A stretch of 31,340 nucleotides of DNA from NCBI GenBank assembly GCA_937884685.1, contig CAKZYM010000667.1, positions 1 to 31,340 of the forward strand, written 5' to 3'. The position numbers and the translations under genes are program-made. Below, piece after piece: positions 15,550 through 24,627 of this stretch. The notes beneath the pieces are model-generated. The model saw only the letters and a program-made list of their open reading frames with translations. It was not told the DNA's origin and made no database searches. Numbering within the stretch: the first letter of the stretch is position 1; each line of letters starts with the position of its first letter. The DNA comes from an uncultured Calothrix sp. GTDB taxonomy: Bacteria > Cyanobacteriota > Cyanobacteriia > Cyanobacteriales > Nostocaceae.

Positions 15550-18500
15550 TTATCCAGCTTGAGATAATTGCTGGTGATTGAGGTAATAATAATGACCTTT
15601 TTTGGCAATTAATTCGTCATGAGTACCGCTCTCTACCAAAACACCTTTATCCATTACCAGAATTAAGTCTGCGTTGCGTACTGTAGATAAGCGGTGAGCA
15701 ATAATTACGCTAGTTCTACCCTTCAAAATGGTTTTCAGATTGTTTTGAATTATACGTTCTGATTCAGTATCAAGATGACTGGTAGCTTCGTCGAATAGTA
15801 ACAATCGGGGATTACCCATTAACGCACGGGCTATAGCCAGACGTTGCCGCTGTCCACCAGAAAGCAATCCACCTCCTTCCCCGATTTGGGTTTCATAGGA
15901 GAGTGGTAACTTACGAATAAATTCATCCGCACCAGCTAATTGTGCGGCTTGAATAACTTCATCAAGATTCGCTTCCGGATGAGCAATAGCAATATTTTCG
16001 CGGATAGTACCCCCGAACAAAAAGGTGTCTTGGTCTACAACACCGACTTGAGAACGAAGCGACTGTAAAGCAATACCGTTAATGTCCTGATTATCAATCA
16101 GTACCGTTCCATCCGTAGGCGGGTATAAACCTAAAATTAGTTTGGAGAGAGTTGTTTTCCCAGAACCACTCCGTCCTACCAAGGCAACCATTTGTTCGGG
16201 CTTAACTTCAAAGCTAATATTTTCCAGTACATTAGCCTTACTTTCAGCATGATACCGGAAGGTGACATTATCAAAGCGAATATTTCCTTCAAGTTCATCC
16301 AAACATTTACGGGGTTTATTCTGTAAGTCTTCCTCTGGTTCTGCCTCTAAAACATCATTAAGACGTTCTGTTGAAATTACAATCTCCTGAAATTGATTCC
16401 ATAATTGGGAAAATCTTTGGAAAGGACCCAAAACCTTACCCACCAGCATATTGAATGCGACTAATTGACCAACACTGAGTTCTCCTTGAATCACTTGCCA
16501 AGCTCCAAACCACATTAGTCCAGTACTTGTAAAAGTTTGAATGGCACTACTGAGCATAGTAAGTCGAATCCCAATTACCTTGGCGTTAAAGGATTTTTTT
16601 ACCCGATTGTTCAATAGTTCTTCCCATCGCCATCTTACAGTCTGTTCAATGGCTAAGGACCGCACCGTACGAATCCCTGTTAATGATTCGATAATGTAAC
16701 TGCTTTCTTTAGCTCCAGCATTAAAAATTTCTCTAGAAATACGGCGCAGAATCCCAGTGCTGGCAAGAGCTAAAATGAAAAATGGCGGCACGGTAATCAA
16801 CACAAATAGTGCCATTTTCCAACTGTACGTAAACATCAAACTAAGATAGACAACTAATGTCATCATATCCAGCACGATTGATAGGGTTTGTCCTGTAAGA
16901 AAACTTTGAATTTTCTGGTTTTCCTTGATGCGCGAGATTATATCTCCTACATAACGCGATTCAAAATAGGAAAGAGGTAGCCTGAAAGTATGCTTAATAA
17001 AACCGACCAGTAACGAGACGCTAATACGGTTAGCAGTATGACTCAGTAGATATGAACGTACCCCGCTCATGGCAATACTGAACAAACCGAAAACAATCAT
17101 TCCTAAGCCAACTGCATTGAGGGTAGGAATGCTCCGCTGTACCAGAACTCGGTCGAGTAGTAGCTGGGTGAATATAGGTGTGACTAGTCCAAATAGCTGC
17201 ATGATCACCGAAGCAATAAAGACTTCCATCAAGACTTTATAGTGGGGTTTGACTAACTCAAAAAACTTCCACAAGCCAACTTCTTGATTTTCGGCATCTT
17301 TAAGTAACGATGTTGCTTGCAGTAATAATGCGTAGCCAGTCCAACCTTGATTGAACTCCTTGCGGGTGAGATTGCATTGACCTTTAGCTGGGTCGCCTAC
17401 TATTACATGAGTATTGGTAATTTGATAAACTACAATGAAGTGATTTCCTTCCCAATGAGCAATAGCTGGTAAAGATTGCTCGGCAAATTTTTCTAAAGTT
17501 GCTTTTACCGGACGAGTTGCGAAGCCAACACTTTCAGCCGCAGATGCTAAAGCTCTTAAAGAAGCACCACTGCGTCCTGCATTTGTAATATCTCGCAAGC
17601 GGCTAACGCTAAAGTATTTACCCCAGTACCGACCAACCATTACCAAGCAAGCTGCACCACAATCCGAAGCACTTTGTTGAGCATAATAGGGGTACCGCTT
17701 TGTTAAGTGTCCCCACCAATGCCCCATTTTTACTTTTGGGCTAGGAAAATAAGTAAGATTCTTTTCGGATTTTGATTTTGGCTGTTTATCTCTTCCTGGA
17801 AAGGGAATGATTTTATTGTTGGGCTGGAGAAGTTCTGATGAAGATTTTCTGCGGGGTAGTTGACGCTTCTGGGAATCACGGTGTTTTGGAGTAATTTGAC
17901 TATGGTCACTAGCAGTAAATTCTCCTAATTCCGGACAGTATTGCAGCGCTGTCTGTAAATTTTCTTTTGTGAGAAAATAAGCAACAGTTGGTTTTTCTAC
18001 CTGCAACTCATTATAATTTTGATAGTCATATATTTGACCAGGTGTTAAAGTATTGCCATCAGAGTTCGATATTTCACCTCGCTGGAATACCCACAATTCA
18101 AAATCTTTCTGTGCGGGTATTTTTTCGGATACTTCTAAGTTATGCTTATCAAAGAGTGATAAAGCTTTAATTATTCCCGGTACTTGTGACGAATGTTGAA
18201 TAAATTGGGAATTTTGCCTGCATAACAATATTAAATCCCAAATATCTGCTTTTTTAAAAATTTTTTGACGAATTTGGGGGTATTTATCTATCAAAGGCTG
18301 TATAATTTCTTGGCTAAGAAAACAAAGTTTTAAGCCATGAGATGCTCTAGCAGTGTAAGGAATAAACTCTTTTTCCTCAAATAGAGTTGCTTCACCGAAT
18401 GATTCTCCTACAGAAAGTGTTGTAACTAAATTTTCACAGTAGTCTAAAATCCTAACTTTTCCTTCAAGGATGATATACAAACCTTTTTTGGCTTCTGTTG

Positions 18501-18633
18501 CTTGCCAAAATAGTTTTGCAACGGTCACTTCTATCGTTTGAGATGTTTCTATACAATTTTGTAATTCTTGGTGGTCAATACTTTCACCTAAAGCAGAGGT
18601 GATTTTTCCATTTATACTATTTTGTAAAAACAC
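15550..18633 (-). CDS. peptidase-containing ABC exporter (cNMP-binding-like - C39 - TMD - NBD), HetC paralogue
   Basis: A bacteriocin-type exporter that should cleave double-glycine leaders and pump out the peptide. Numbering from the TTG at 18663 (1037 residues): a cyclic-nucleotide-binding-like domain at about 45-130 (FGEATLF and TARAS in the phosphate cassette); a second weaker one at about 165-240; a C39 peptidase at about 323-450 with Cys335, His408 and Asp424 in place; a six-helix membrane domain at about 470-760; and a nucleotide-binding domain with intact Walker A (GRSGSGKT, 830-837), LSGGQ (934-938), Walker B (LLLFDEA) and H-loop (IIAHRLS). An in-frame TAA at 18670-18672 limits the start. 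TTG at 18663 has no ribosome site, while GTG at 18633 has GGTGA just before it, so I chose the latter. It has the same layout as the HetC-like gene at 24628. Its likely substrates are the proteins at 11322 and 11765. Confidence 0.9.
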   Translation of the reverse strand: MFLQNSINGKITSALGESIDHQELQNCIETSQTIEVTVAKLFWQATEAKKGLYIILEGKVRILDYCENLVTTLSVGESFGEATLFEEKEFIPYTARASHGLKLCFLSQEIIQPLIDKYPQIRQKIFKKADIWDLILLCRQNSQFIQHSSQVPGIIKALSLFDKHNLEVSEKIPAQKDFELWVFQRGEISNSDGNTLTPGQIYDYQNYNELQVEKPTVAYFLTKENLQTALQYCPELGEFTASDHSQITPKHRDSQKRQLPRRKSSSELLQPNNKIIPFPGRDKQPKSKSEKNLTYFPSPKVKMGHWWGHLTKRYPYYAQQSASDCGAACLVMVGRYWGKYFSVSRLRDITNAGRSGASLRALASAAESVGFATRPVKATLEKFAEQSLPAIAHWEGNHFIVVYQITNTHVIVGDPAKGQCNLTRKEFNQGWTGYALLLQATSLLKDAENQEVGLWKFFELVKPHYKVLMEVFIASVIMQLFGLVTPIFTQLLLDRVLVQRSIPTLNAVGLGMIVFGLFSIAMSGVRSYLLSHTANRISVSLLVGFIKHTFRLPLSYFESRYVGDIISRIKENQKIQSFLTGQTLSIVLDMMTLVVYLSLMFTYSWKMALFVLITVPPFFILALASTGILRRISREIFNAGAKESSYIIESLTGIRTVRSLAIEQTVRWRWEELLNNRVKKSFNAKVIGIRLTMLSSAIQTFTSTGLMWFGAWQVIQGELSVGQLVAFNMLVGKVLGPFQRFSQLWNQFQEIVISTERLNDVLEAEPEEDLQNKPRKCLDELEGNIRFDNVTFRYHAESKANVLENISFEVKPEQMVALVGRSGSGKTTLSKLILGLYPPTDGTVLIDNQDINGIALQSLRSQVGVVDQDTFLFGGTIRENIAIAHPEANLDEVIQAAQLAGADEFIRKLPLSYETQIGEGGGLLSGGQRQRLAIARALMGNPRLLLFDEATSHLDTESERIIQNNLKTILKGRTSVIIAHRLSTVRNADLILVMDKGVLVESGTHDELIAKKGHYYYLNHQQLSQAG

Positions 18634-18663
18634 TGTTTCACCTAAAAATATTTGTAGCGACAA

Positions 18664-19460
18664 TAATGTTTAACTAGTTTTTTATTGCATACTGACATAC
18701 ATACCTAAATTATAAAATCTAAGTAATTTGATAAAAAACGACTATTCATCACTTAATTATATGGTTTCAAGATTATTCAGCTTTACTCCAATTTAATCAA
18801 TCATCACTAATATTTTTATTAAAATATTTAATTTATATAGCTAAGCCTGCCAAAGATAACTAAATATTTATATGACATGCGATAACAATAATGAAATTAT
18901 TCTTTAGTATATTAATTTAACCACCAAGGATTAATTACCAAATTATTAAGCAATCATAAAATATGACTAAATATACTTCTTTTGTAAATTATCTACTATC
19001 AGCTATATTGCAACATGTTTTTATAACTTGCAGCAGCAATAATAGTAAATCCATATTTAAAAGAAGATTTTTGTAAACTGAACTTTAGGGATATCACTAA
19101 ATTCTTTCTAACCATTTATTTATACGCTTTACTTTTAAATCAAATAAACTTAATCATTGAATCAGAAAGCTAACAAATATTTGAGTACTAGGGAAACTAC
19201 AGATAACTAAAAAATAAGTATTTACGCCACATCTTTATTATTGCATTAACCTGAGCCTACTACTTATACTATGGGCAAATATTTATCTATATGAAATCAG
19301 CTTGAAGTCGATTAAAAAGCTGAACGGAAAGTCTTGATTTTACAGCTATCTAATATTATCTCCTTATCTATTTATTAGTAAATATGCGTACTTATGTCAA
19401 GACTATTTTCCAGTCAAAGAAAAATCTTTACAACATGTTTATACTGATTAGATAGTTACT
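18664..19460. other. 0.8 kb AT-rich intergenic region
   Basis: I see no gene, RNA or clear repeat. No short frame with a double-glycine leader is apparent on either strand. The exporter promoter should lie at its left end but no convincing -35/-10 pair stands out. Confidence 0.5.
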
Positions 19461-20210
19461 TCACGATTTGTTCAGTTCAAAATTGCAGTACGTATAGTCA
19501 AGTTCAGTATCTAACCATTGTTCAAACATGTTATCGAGAATTTCTTGATACCGCTTGGGAGTGAGTTCTGCTGGTATATAGTCTTCAACCATAAACAAGT
19601 GATAGCCATTTTCAGTTTTAATAGGACCGACTAGCTGTTGGGGAGATGCATTAAATACCAGAGGTGCTATTTGAGGTATAACGGCCCATCGATAAACCTT
19701 TCCCTCATATCCACATTTATATCTACGATTTTCATCAATATCATGAAGACGAGCTGCTTGATAAAAGCTGATTTCACTTTCTTCGATTTGATAATACAGT
19801 TCTTGAGCTAACTTTTCACCGCTTACAACAAATTGGTACAAGACAACTTGTTCAAATTCGGAGCGATTTTGAATAAAAAACTGTTCTACTTCTTTACCGA
19901 ACAGTTTTAAAGCTAACTTTTGTTTAAGCAAACGGTTACGAATCCCGACTTCCCAATCTAACGGGGTTAACATTTGCTGTTCCAACCATCTAAGTGTGTC
20001 GCTAGCTTTTTCCAAACGCTTTTCTCTACGCTGACGATTTGCTTCAATCTCAATTTCTTCTGTATTAACACTTATATCTTTTTGTTCTGCGACCTTTTCA
20101 ATAATCCTTTGAGATAAAATCTTGGTACATACTTCTTTCAATTGTGTTTCTGTTTTAAGACAGTTAATAATTTCTTCAGGCTCCATAACTATTTTTAATT
20201 GGTTATTCAT
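19461..20210 (-). CDS. parvulin/SurA-like peptidyl-prolyl isomerase family protein 2
   Basis: 249 residues, with the same layout as the 12557 gene: a helical, Glu/Lys/Arg-rich SurA-like N-terminal half (about 15-115) and a parvulin-like domain at about 120-222. The second half is closer to the PpiC consensus than its paralogue: CGYEGKVYRWAVIPQIAPLV, then FNASPQQLVGPI and ENGYHLFMVED. There is no signal peptide or lipobox, so it is likely cytoplasmic. It is the first gene upstream of the exporter, separated by 800 bases, so it is probably transcribed on its own. Cyanobacterial C39 exporter and HlyD loci often carry such a gene, which suggests a folding or hold-and-deliver role for exported substrates. 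The ATG at 20210 has no clear ribosome site; a second ATG eight codons later is possible. Confidence 0.78.
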   Translation of the reverse strand: MNNQLKIVMEPEEIINCLKTETQLKEVCTKILSQRIIEKVAEQKDISVNTEEIEIEANRQRREKRLEKASDTLRWLEQQMLTPLDWEVGIRNRLLKQKLALKLFGKEVEQFFIQNRSEFEQVVLYQFVVSGEKLAQELYYQIEESEISFYQAARLHDIDENRRYKCGYEGKVYRWAVIPQIAPLVFNASPQQLVGPIKTENGYHLFMVEDYIPAELTPKRYQEILDNMFEQWLDTELDYTYCNFELNKS

Positions 20211-20837
20211 AGGTAAATATTATTAAGTAGTTTTGCTAGTATTAAATGATGTTTTTTACTGGAATAGTTAAAATAGGAATTGATTTAAATCATTAGCTCA
20301 TAATAATTCACAATAAATCAGCATAAATAACATTGCTTGTAAATGTTTATTAATAACAAATTTAAAATTTACTAAGCTTAGATTATATTTTTCTATTTAG
20401 AAAGCAGCCATAACAAGCTGATTTATATTAAAAAATATTTATATAATAATTTAATATATTTGTAAATCATTCTATTTTATTGAATACTTATGCTCGATAT
20501 TTACGTAAAATCACTCTGGTAATTTAATAATAAGAATAATAATAATATTGATTTGACTTGTATTAAATTCGAGAATATAAAATAAAAAGATTATTTGATA
20601 ATGACTATATTTATTGTATTAGATGCTTCATTTTATCAAAAATATCCTCAAATACTTAATTTATAGATGTTGTAAATACCTTATTTCAAGTTTGTATCTT
20701 ATAATCAATAAATATCATTGTAGAAAATACTGAAATTTTTCTTAATAAATCTGATATAAAATGAGTAATATCATATTTATTTCAAAGCTTATAATGTTAT
20801 ACCATTTCTTTATAAAGATGCGCCTAATTTAGACTAC

Positions 20838-20885
20838 GCAGGTAGGCTTTGTTGTTATAGCCCCAGCCTTCTAGGCTGCGGGTGA
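20838..20885. repeat. dispersed cyanobacterial repeat with GC-rich hairpin
   Basis: CAGCC-TTCTA-GGCTG forms a tight five-pair stem, extended by CCC on the left and GGG on the right around a bulged C. It is the most GC-rich stretch of an otherwise AT-rich gap. I recognise the general type from Nostocales intergenic DNA but cannot count copies here. Confidence 0.45.
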
Positions 20886-21102
20886 TTGAGCGCAGCCTCA
20901 TACAGAATTGGTATTACTTCTCCATTCACCGTAAAGTATTTTAGAGTACTGGAAGCTTACCTTACTAACTAAAAAATAATAATTTAATAAGGGAATCATC
21001 CCACAAAGAGCTAAACACTTGTCCTATCTATGATTATTTTGAATATTTATGTCTATCTACAGGAATCCTAATTGATTTTTTTTAGCGAAGCCTATCCGTC
21101 AG

Positions 21103-21146
21103 GTGTTGTGATGTTATACACCCTTGGGGTGAATACTTCCCAACAC
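21103..21146. repeat. nested double hairpin element
   Basis: GTGTTG (21103-21108) pairs with CAACAC (21141-21146) and encloses a second stem, CACCC (21119-21123) with GGGTG (21127-21131). It could be a mobile palindromic repeat or a small structured RNA. Confidence 0.35.
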
Positions 21147-21208
21147 GTAGTGACCGTTGTAATGACAGTTTAGAATTGCTTAAGTCTTAGCTATATAGAT
21201 AGTCAACT

Positions 21209-21244
21209 AAAAACTGGAAGCTAGTGATTTTTGTTAGCTTCCAG
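21209..21244 (-). terminator. strong rho-independent terminator on the minus strand
   Basis: CTGGAAGCTA (21214-21223) and TAGCTTCCAG (21235-21244) make a perfect ten-pair stem with an eleven-base loop. On the minus strand it is followed directly by TTTTTAG, a textbook intrinsic terminator. It lies about 860 bases downstream of the hetP stop, with no annotated gene in between. Confidence 0.65.
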
Positions 21245-22017
21245 AAATTGAGAGTATTAATTATTAGTATATTTAGGGGTAAGTAACCCGTAAAAATCAT
21301 TAGGATTATATTACCTTTAGGTGCGCTTCATCGCTGAGGTTAGCGATATAGACATAAAAATATTAGCAATAAAGGTTTTACTCGTCACTTATTCATTTTC
21401 TACCAAGCTAATAGTTTGTTAATACATATAGCTTTAGCTAAAGAAAATTTTGAAATAGCTTTTATGATATTAGGGGGAGGTAAAAGCTTAGATAAATCAA
21501 ATTGGAGAAATTCACCATTCTAATTTATTATTTTCGGGTTTCCTTGAAAATGAACCACCATTAGCAACGAGAAAAGATAGATAAGAGCCAATAAGCTATA
21601 TGCCCCATTTTGATATTTCCTGCTCCATCAAATCAATGTTTATAAGTTTAAAAAAACATCATCATTTTTACCTCATCACTAAAGTTATTATTCAACCATC
21701 TTTATTGTTGCTATCTATAATTTAATGTATTAAAGATAATTATATTTGCCATTTTGGCATATTTATTACAAAGTAATGATAAATATATTTACGTCTAGGA
21801 CAATTCATCTCAAGCTCAAACTAAGCTATTATTTGGTCATAAAATAACACTTGAAGCCACCACAGAGAAAATACTATTTACTTAATATATTGATTTTTTG
21901 TTTAATTTTCAAATTATTAATGCTATAATATAGAACCTACAAAAAATAAAGTTTTTAAATCTAAAAGCAACTAGTTCTACTATCTAATTGAGTAACATTT
22001 TATATCTAATAGCAAAG

Positions 22018-22093
22018 CCTGCCATACATATATAAAAAGATGGCAGGTTATAAATAATAGTTAGCAGTGTTGAAAAGATTTTTCCAACACTGC
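22018..22093 (-). terminator. double hairpin after hetP
   Basis: Immediately after the hetP stop, GCAGTGTTG (22064-22072) pairs with CAACACTGC (22085-22093). Then CCTGCCAT (22018-22025) pairs with ATGGCAGG (22040-22047), followed on the minus strand by CTTTGCTATT. Two successive stems probably end or protect the hetP transcript. Confidence 0.55.
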
Positions 22094-22100
22094 CTGATTT

Positions 22101-22574
22101 TTAATTAAAATCGCAAAAATTTAGCGAAAAATCTTGATTTTCTTCTTGGTTCAAGTCTGGCTTCATTGATTGATACTCCCGGATTTGAGTTTCCAACCAT
22201 TTATCAACATTTGACCCACCGCGAATTTCTGTTTTTTGCTTGCCAACAACTTCAAGGTAAGCCAAGTCTTTAATTTTATTTAAACAACTTGGTGACATAT
22301 TATTATCTTTTCTTCTATTAGAACCGTTCTTGGGTATTTTTATATTCTCCGAAGAGTGCTGGGGTTTTGATTTTTTTGGAGAATGTTCTTTAATTAACCT
22401 GTTGTAAGTACGGTAAGGAATGTAATGTAGAGGATTGTAGCCAGCAAAACGAAGCATTAAAACACAAGCCCAAGAATACTTGCCTGCTAAAATCGCCTCA
22501 ACAACTTGGTCGAACTGTTCTGAATGTATTGTCTTATCTAAATTGCCACTTATGTCTATTGGGTCTTGATTCAT
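22101..22574 (-). CDS. hetP: HetP-family heterocyst differentiation protein
   Basis: 157 residues, close to the length I recall for Anabaena HetP. The N-terminal half carries the family signature: VVEAILAGKYSWACVLMLRF (about residues 24-43), then AGYNPLHYIPYRTYNRLIKE. A polar Lys/Ser/Asn-rich linker follows, then the conserved C-terminal block LNKIKDLAYLEVVGKQKTEI with RGG. In Anabaena sp. PCC 7120 HetP acts downstream of HetR in committing cells to heterocyst fate and lies beside hetC; here a HetC-like gene is the next large gene upstream on the same strand. There is no obvious ribosome site before the ATG at 22574. The paralogues of HetP found in Anabaena share the N-terminal signature, so an individual orthologue call rests mainly on the hetC neighbourhood and the conserved C-terminus. 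Confidence 0.87.
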   Translation of the reverse strand: MNQDPIDISGNLDKTIHSEQFDQVVEAILAGKYSWACVLMLRFAGYNPLHYIPYRTYNRLIKEHSPKKSKPQHSSENIKIPKNGSNRRKDNNMSPSCLNKIKDLAYLEVVGKQKTEIRGGSNVDKWLETQIREYQSMKPDLNQEENQDFSLNFCDFN

Positions 22575-22653
22575 GGTTTTGGTTATCTAGAATAAATTAG
22601 ATTAGCCTCTTTACATTTATTTGTGCGAGATAATCGGAAGCAGTTTTGAATTA

Positions 22654-22839
22654 TTAAAGAAGCATCCGAACAAAAAGGTAGTGACTTATAATGAATGCAT
22701 CGACTGTATTATTGATTTTCAGTAAAACAGTGTGCTTGTCTTTCTTCATGTCATTAATTACTTTTTTGCCCCACCATCGCAATTCCACTTTATAAGCCTC
22801 AGCTAATTTTTCTTTCCTAGAATATCTGCTTAATTTCAA
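22654..22839 (-). CDS. small basic hypothetical ORF
   Basis: A 61-codon frame starting with TTG at 22839, with an in-frame TGA shortly upstream. It is rich in Lys and Arg at the start (SRYSRKEKLAEAYKVELRWW) and hydrophobic at the end (AFIISHYLFVRMLL). There is no ribosome site and no family I recognise. It lies in the hetP upstream region and may simply be open by chance, or be a remnant. Confidence 0.2.
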   Translation of the reverse strand: MKLSRYSRKEKLAEAYKVELRWWGKKVINDMKKDKHTVLLKINNTVDAFIISHYLFVRMLL

Positions 22840-22896
22840 GCAACTGTTTCATCGATTTTCTTACAGTTACTATTGATTAGAGGTGAAAGTAAGTTT

Positions 22897-23610
22897 TCAA
22901 CTTTGTCTTATTGATTGAAAATAGTTAAAAGCAAAAGGATGTCGTAAATTATTTACTAACACAGCGACCTTTCTGAGAAAAGGTATTTTATCTTGAGTAT
23001 TCGACCAGCCTAAATTAGTCGGATAAGGGTGGGAAACAGCAAGTAGACAGTAGGAGGTAGTTTTAATAACCCACTTAACAAATAGCAAGTAAGAGAAAGA
23101 ATTTTTAGCTTTCCAACTTTTTACCACCATTAATAGGCTCATCACTGCCCAAAATTGGCTTGGTGGATGAATAGGTAGTAATACTGCTAGACCAAATTTA
23201 GCTTTAATACAATTAAGTACTTTTACCAAGCCCAACTGGGGTTGATTTAAGTAAATACTAAGCTGTTGTATTTTTCTTCTTACTCCCATCTCGAAAGTAA
23301 TCACGCAAGTGGTGCTAACCGAAAAAAACAGAGATGAAAGCACTTCACAAGACCTTAAAAGCAAGCTCGGTAATAATGCATTGAATAATCTTATATTCCC
23401 GAAGGCTATCTTAAGCGTGAATAAGCTAGTGACATTATTTGTATTTAGTGTATTTAAAGAAGCCAAGATGAGTGAGGCAAAATTCACCCCAGTGATTGTC
23501 AACTTCTGAGGAGATAAACTTTCTTTGGGATGCAAACTATGCTGGTTCATCCCTAAAAGCATAGCTGGGCACGTATTTTCGACTGCATTTAACCTGATGA
23601 TCCTTTTCAT
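22897..23610 (-). CDS. hypothetical hydrophobic ORF between hetC and hetP
   Basis: A frame open from 23637 (TTG) with its first ATG at 23610, about 237 residues, and AAAGG some 9-13 bases before that ATG. It has several hydrophobic stretches (VNFASLILASL, LLPSLLLRSCEVLSSLFFSV, FGLAVLLPI, FWAVMSLLMVV) but no recognisable motif. The local base composition is less AT-rich than the surrounding DNA, which is mild support for coding or for a foreign origin. A 44-codon frame (23610-23744) ends just where this one begins. It may be a real strain-specific gene, a decayed insertion, or a shadow of nothing. I do not recognise it. Confidence 0.3.
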   Translation of the reverse strand: MKRIIRLNAVENTCPAMLLGMNQHSLHPKESLSPQKLTITGVNFASLILASLNTLNTNNVTSLFTLKIAFGNIRLFNALLPSLLLRSCEVLSSLFFSVSTTCVITFEMGVRRKIQQLSIYLNQPQLGLVKVLNCIKAKFGLAVLLPIHPPSQFWAVMSLLMVVKSWKAKNSFSYLLFVKWVIKTTSYCLLAVSHPYPTNLGWSNTQDKIPFLRKVAVLVNNLRHPFAFNYFQSIRQS

Positions 23611-23744
23611 TAATTGAACCTTTGACCAAAAACCCAACTTTCCTTTTCGAGGAAAGGATGGTTAGGACTACCAAAAGATACAAGTTCTAGCGACAGTAAG
23701 TTAGCAGGAGTACTACTATGCTTCAAAAATCTACCTAGGGTCAT

Positions 23745-24548
23745 TTTAGATGACTGGTAATAAATAATTTACAATTAGCACTTGGTAGAAGCAGTTTAGC
23801 TTTCTTTAATTTACTAAACCCTTAATTTAATTACTCAACCCTGATACTATTCTGTATAAATATAGACTCTTTAATTTTAAGAGCATTTATGTAAAATTTC
23901 TTATTTTTAGTATAGCAAATAAAAGTTCTTCATCTTTTATCGTTAATAGCAACATTAGTACTTATACTATTTTTTGTTTTAAATGTCATCTGTCTTCTAT
24001 CGCAATTTATTGGTTTAAATCTACTTAATATAATTATACGAATACTTAAGTATTGTGCAACTTTAAATTTTGTCCTTTATATATTATTTGGTGAGGGGTA
24101 TGACCCCCTAATAGTAGAGAATTTTAGTTAAAACTACTCTAAGCTTTAATAGTATTTTTATCTAATATTTTTATATACCCTATTTAAGATAATAGAAATA
24201 AATATAGCACTTTAAATCATGAAAACTATCTAAATGATTAAACTTTTTTTTGAACTACTGTTAAGTTTTTCTATTAACAAAAATTAAGCTATAGCCCTTA
24301 TATATAAAGGATTTATGTTAATGAATATAATATATTTTTATCTAAAAAATATTATGAAGTTACTTTAAACTGATATTGATATCATCATCAATATAGTTGC
24401 GAAATATACAATTTTTTGGTATGTTTTTCAATCCGGAATATTTTTATTATCAATCATCATAAAATTACTTAATTAAATTGTAAATATAATGCCATTAAGT
24501 AATCTTTTTTTGATTTAATTTTATCTATCTATAAACAAAAAATAACTC
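23745..24548. other. AT-rich region between the hypothetical ORF and hetC
   Basis: I see no gene. Long A/T runs dominate, with no clear repeat or promoter. Confidence 0.5.
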
Positions 24549-24568
24549 TGCTGACTGATAACTCAGCA
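24549..24568 (-). terminator. terminator after the HetC-like gene
   Basis: TGCTGA (24549-24554) pairs with TCAGCA (24563-24568) over an eight-base loop. On the minus strand the stem is followed by GAGTTATTTTTTG, with six T in a row. It lies 60 bases after the stop at 24628 and implies that hetP is transcribed separately. Confidence 0.6.
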
Positions 24569-24627
24569 AAATTATTAGTAAAAGATTCATATTTATTTTT
24601 TAGAGTGAATAATCTATTGCCATAAAA

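Larger units (their letters stand above)
20211..22017. other. 1.8 kb intergenic region with several structured elements
   Basis: No gene longer than a few dozen codons is convincing. Structured pieces are: a GC-rich hairpin at 20860-20882; nested hairpins at 21103-21146; a terminator-like stem at 21214-21244; and ATCGCT (21330-21335) pairing with AGCGAT (21342-21347). The phrase around 20838-20885 (ACTACGCAGGTAGGCTTTG and onward) matches a repeat familiar from many filamentous cyanobacterial genomes. The region looks like a sink for dispersed repeats. Confidence 0.5.

Noticed and set aside
20838..20885. GC-rich hairpin as a tRNA or riboswitch
   Set aside because: There is no cloverleaf, no CCA-like end and no conserved riboswitch core. 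It resembles a dispersed palindromic repeat.
18664..24627. Search for a PatS/HetN-type RGSGR pentapeptide near hetC/hetP
   Set aside because: I found no such sequence in the translated frames. The GRSGSGK in the exporter at 15550-18633 is its Walker A motif.
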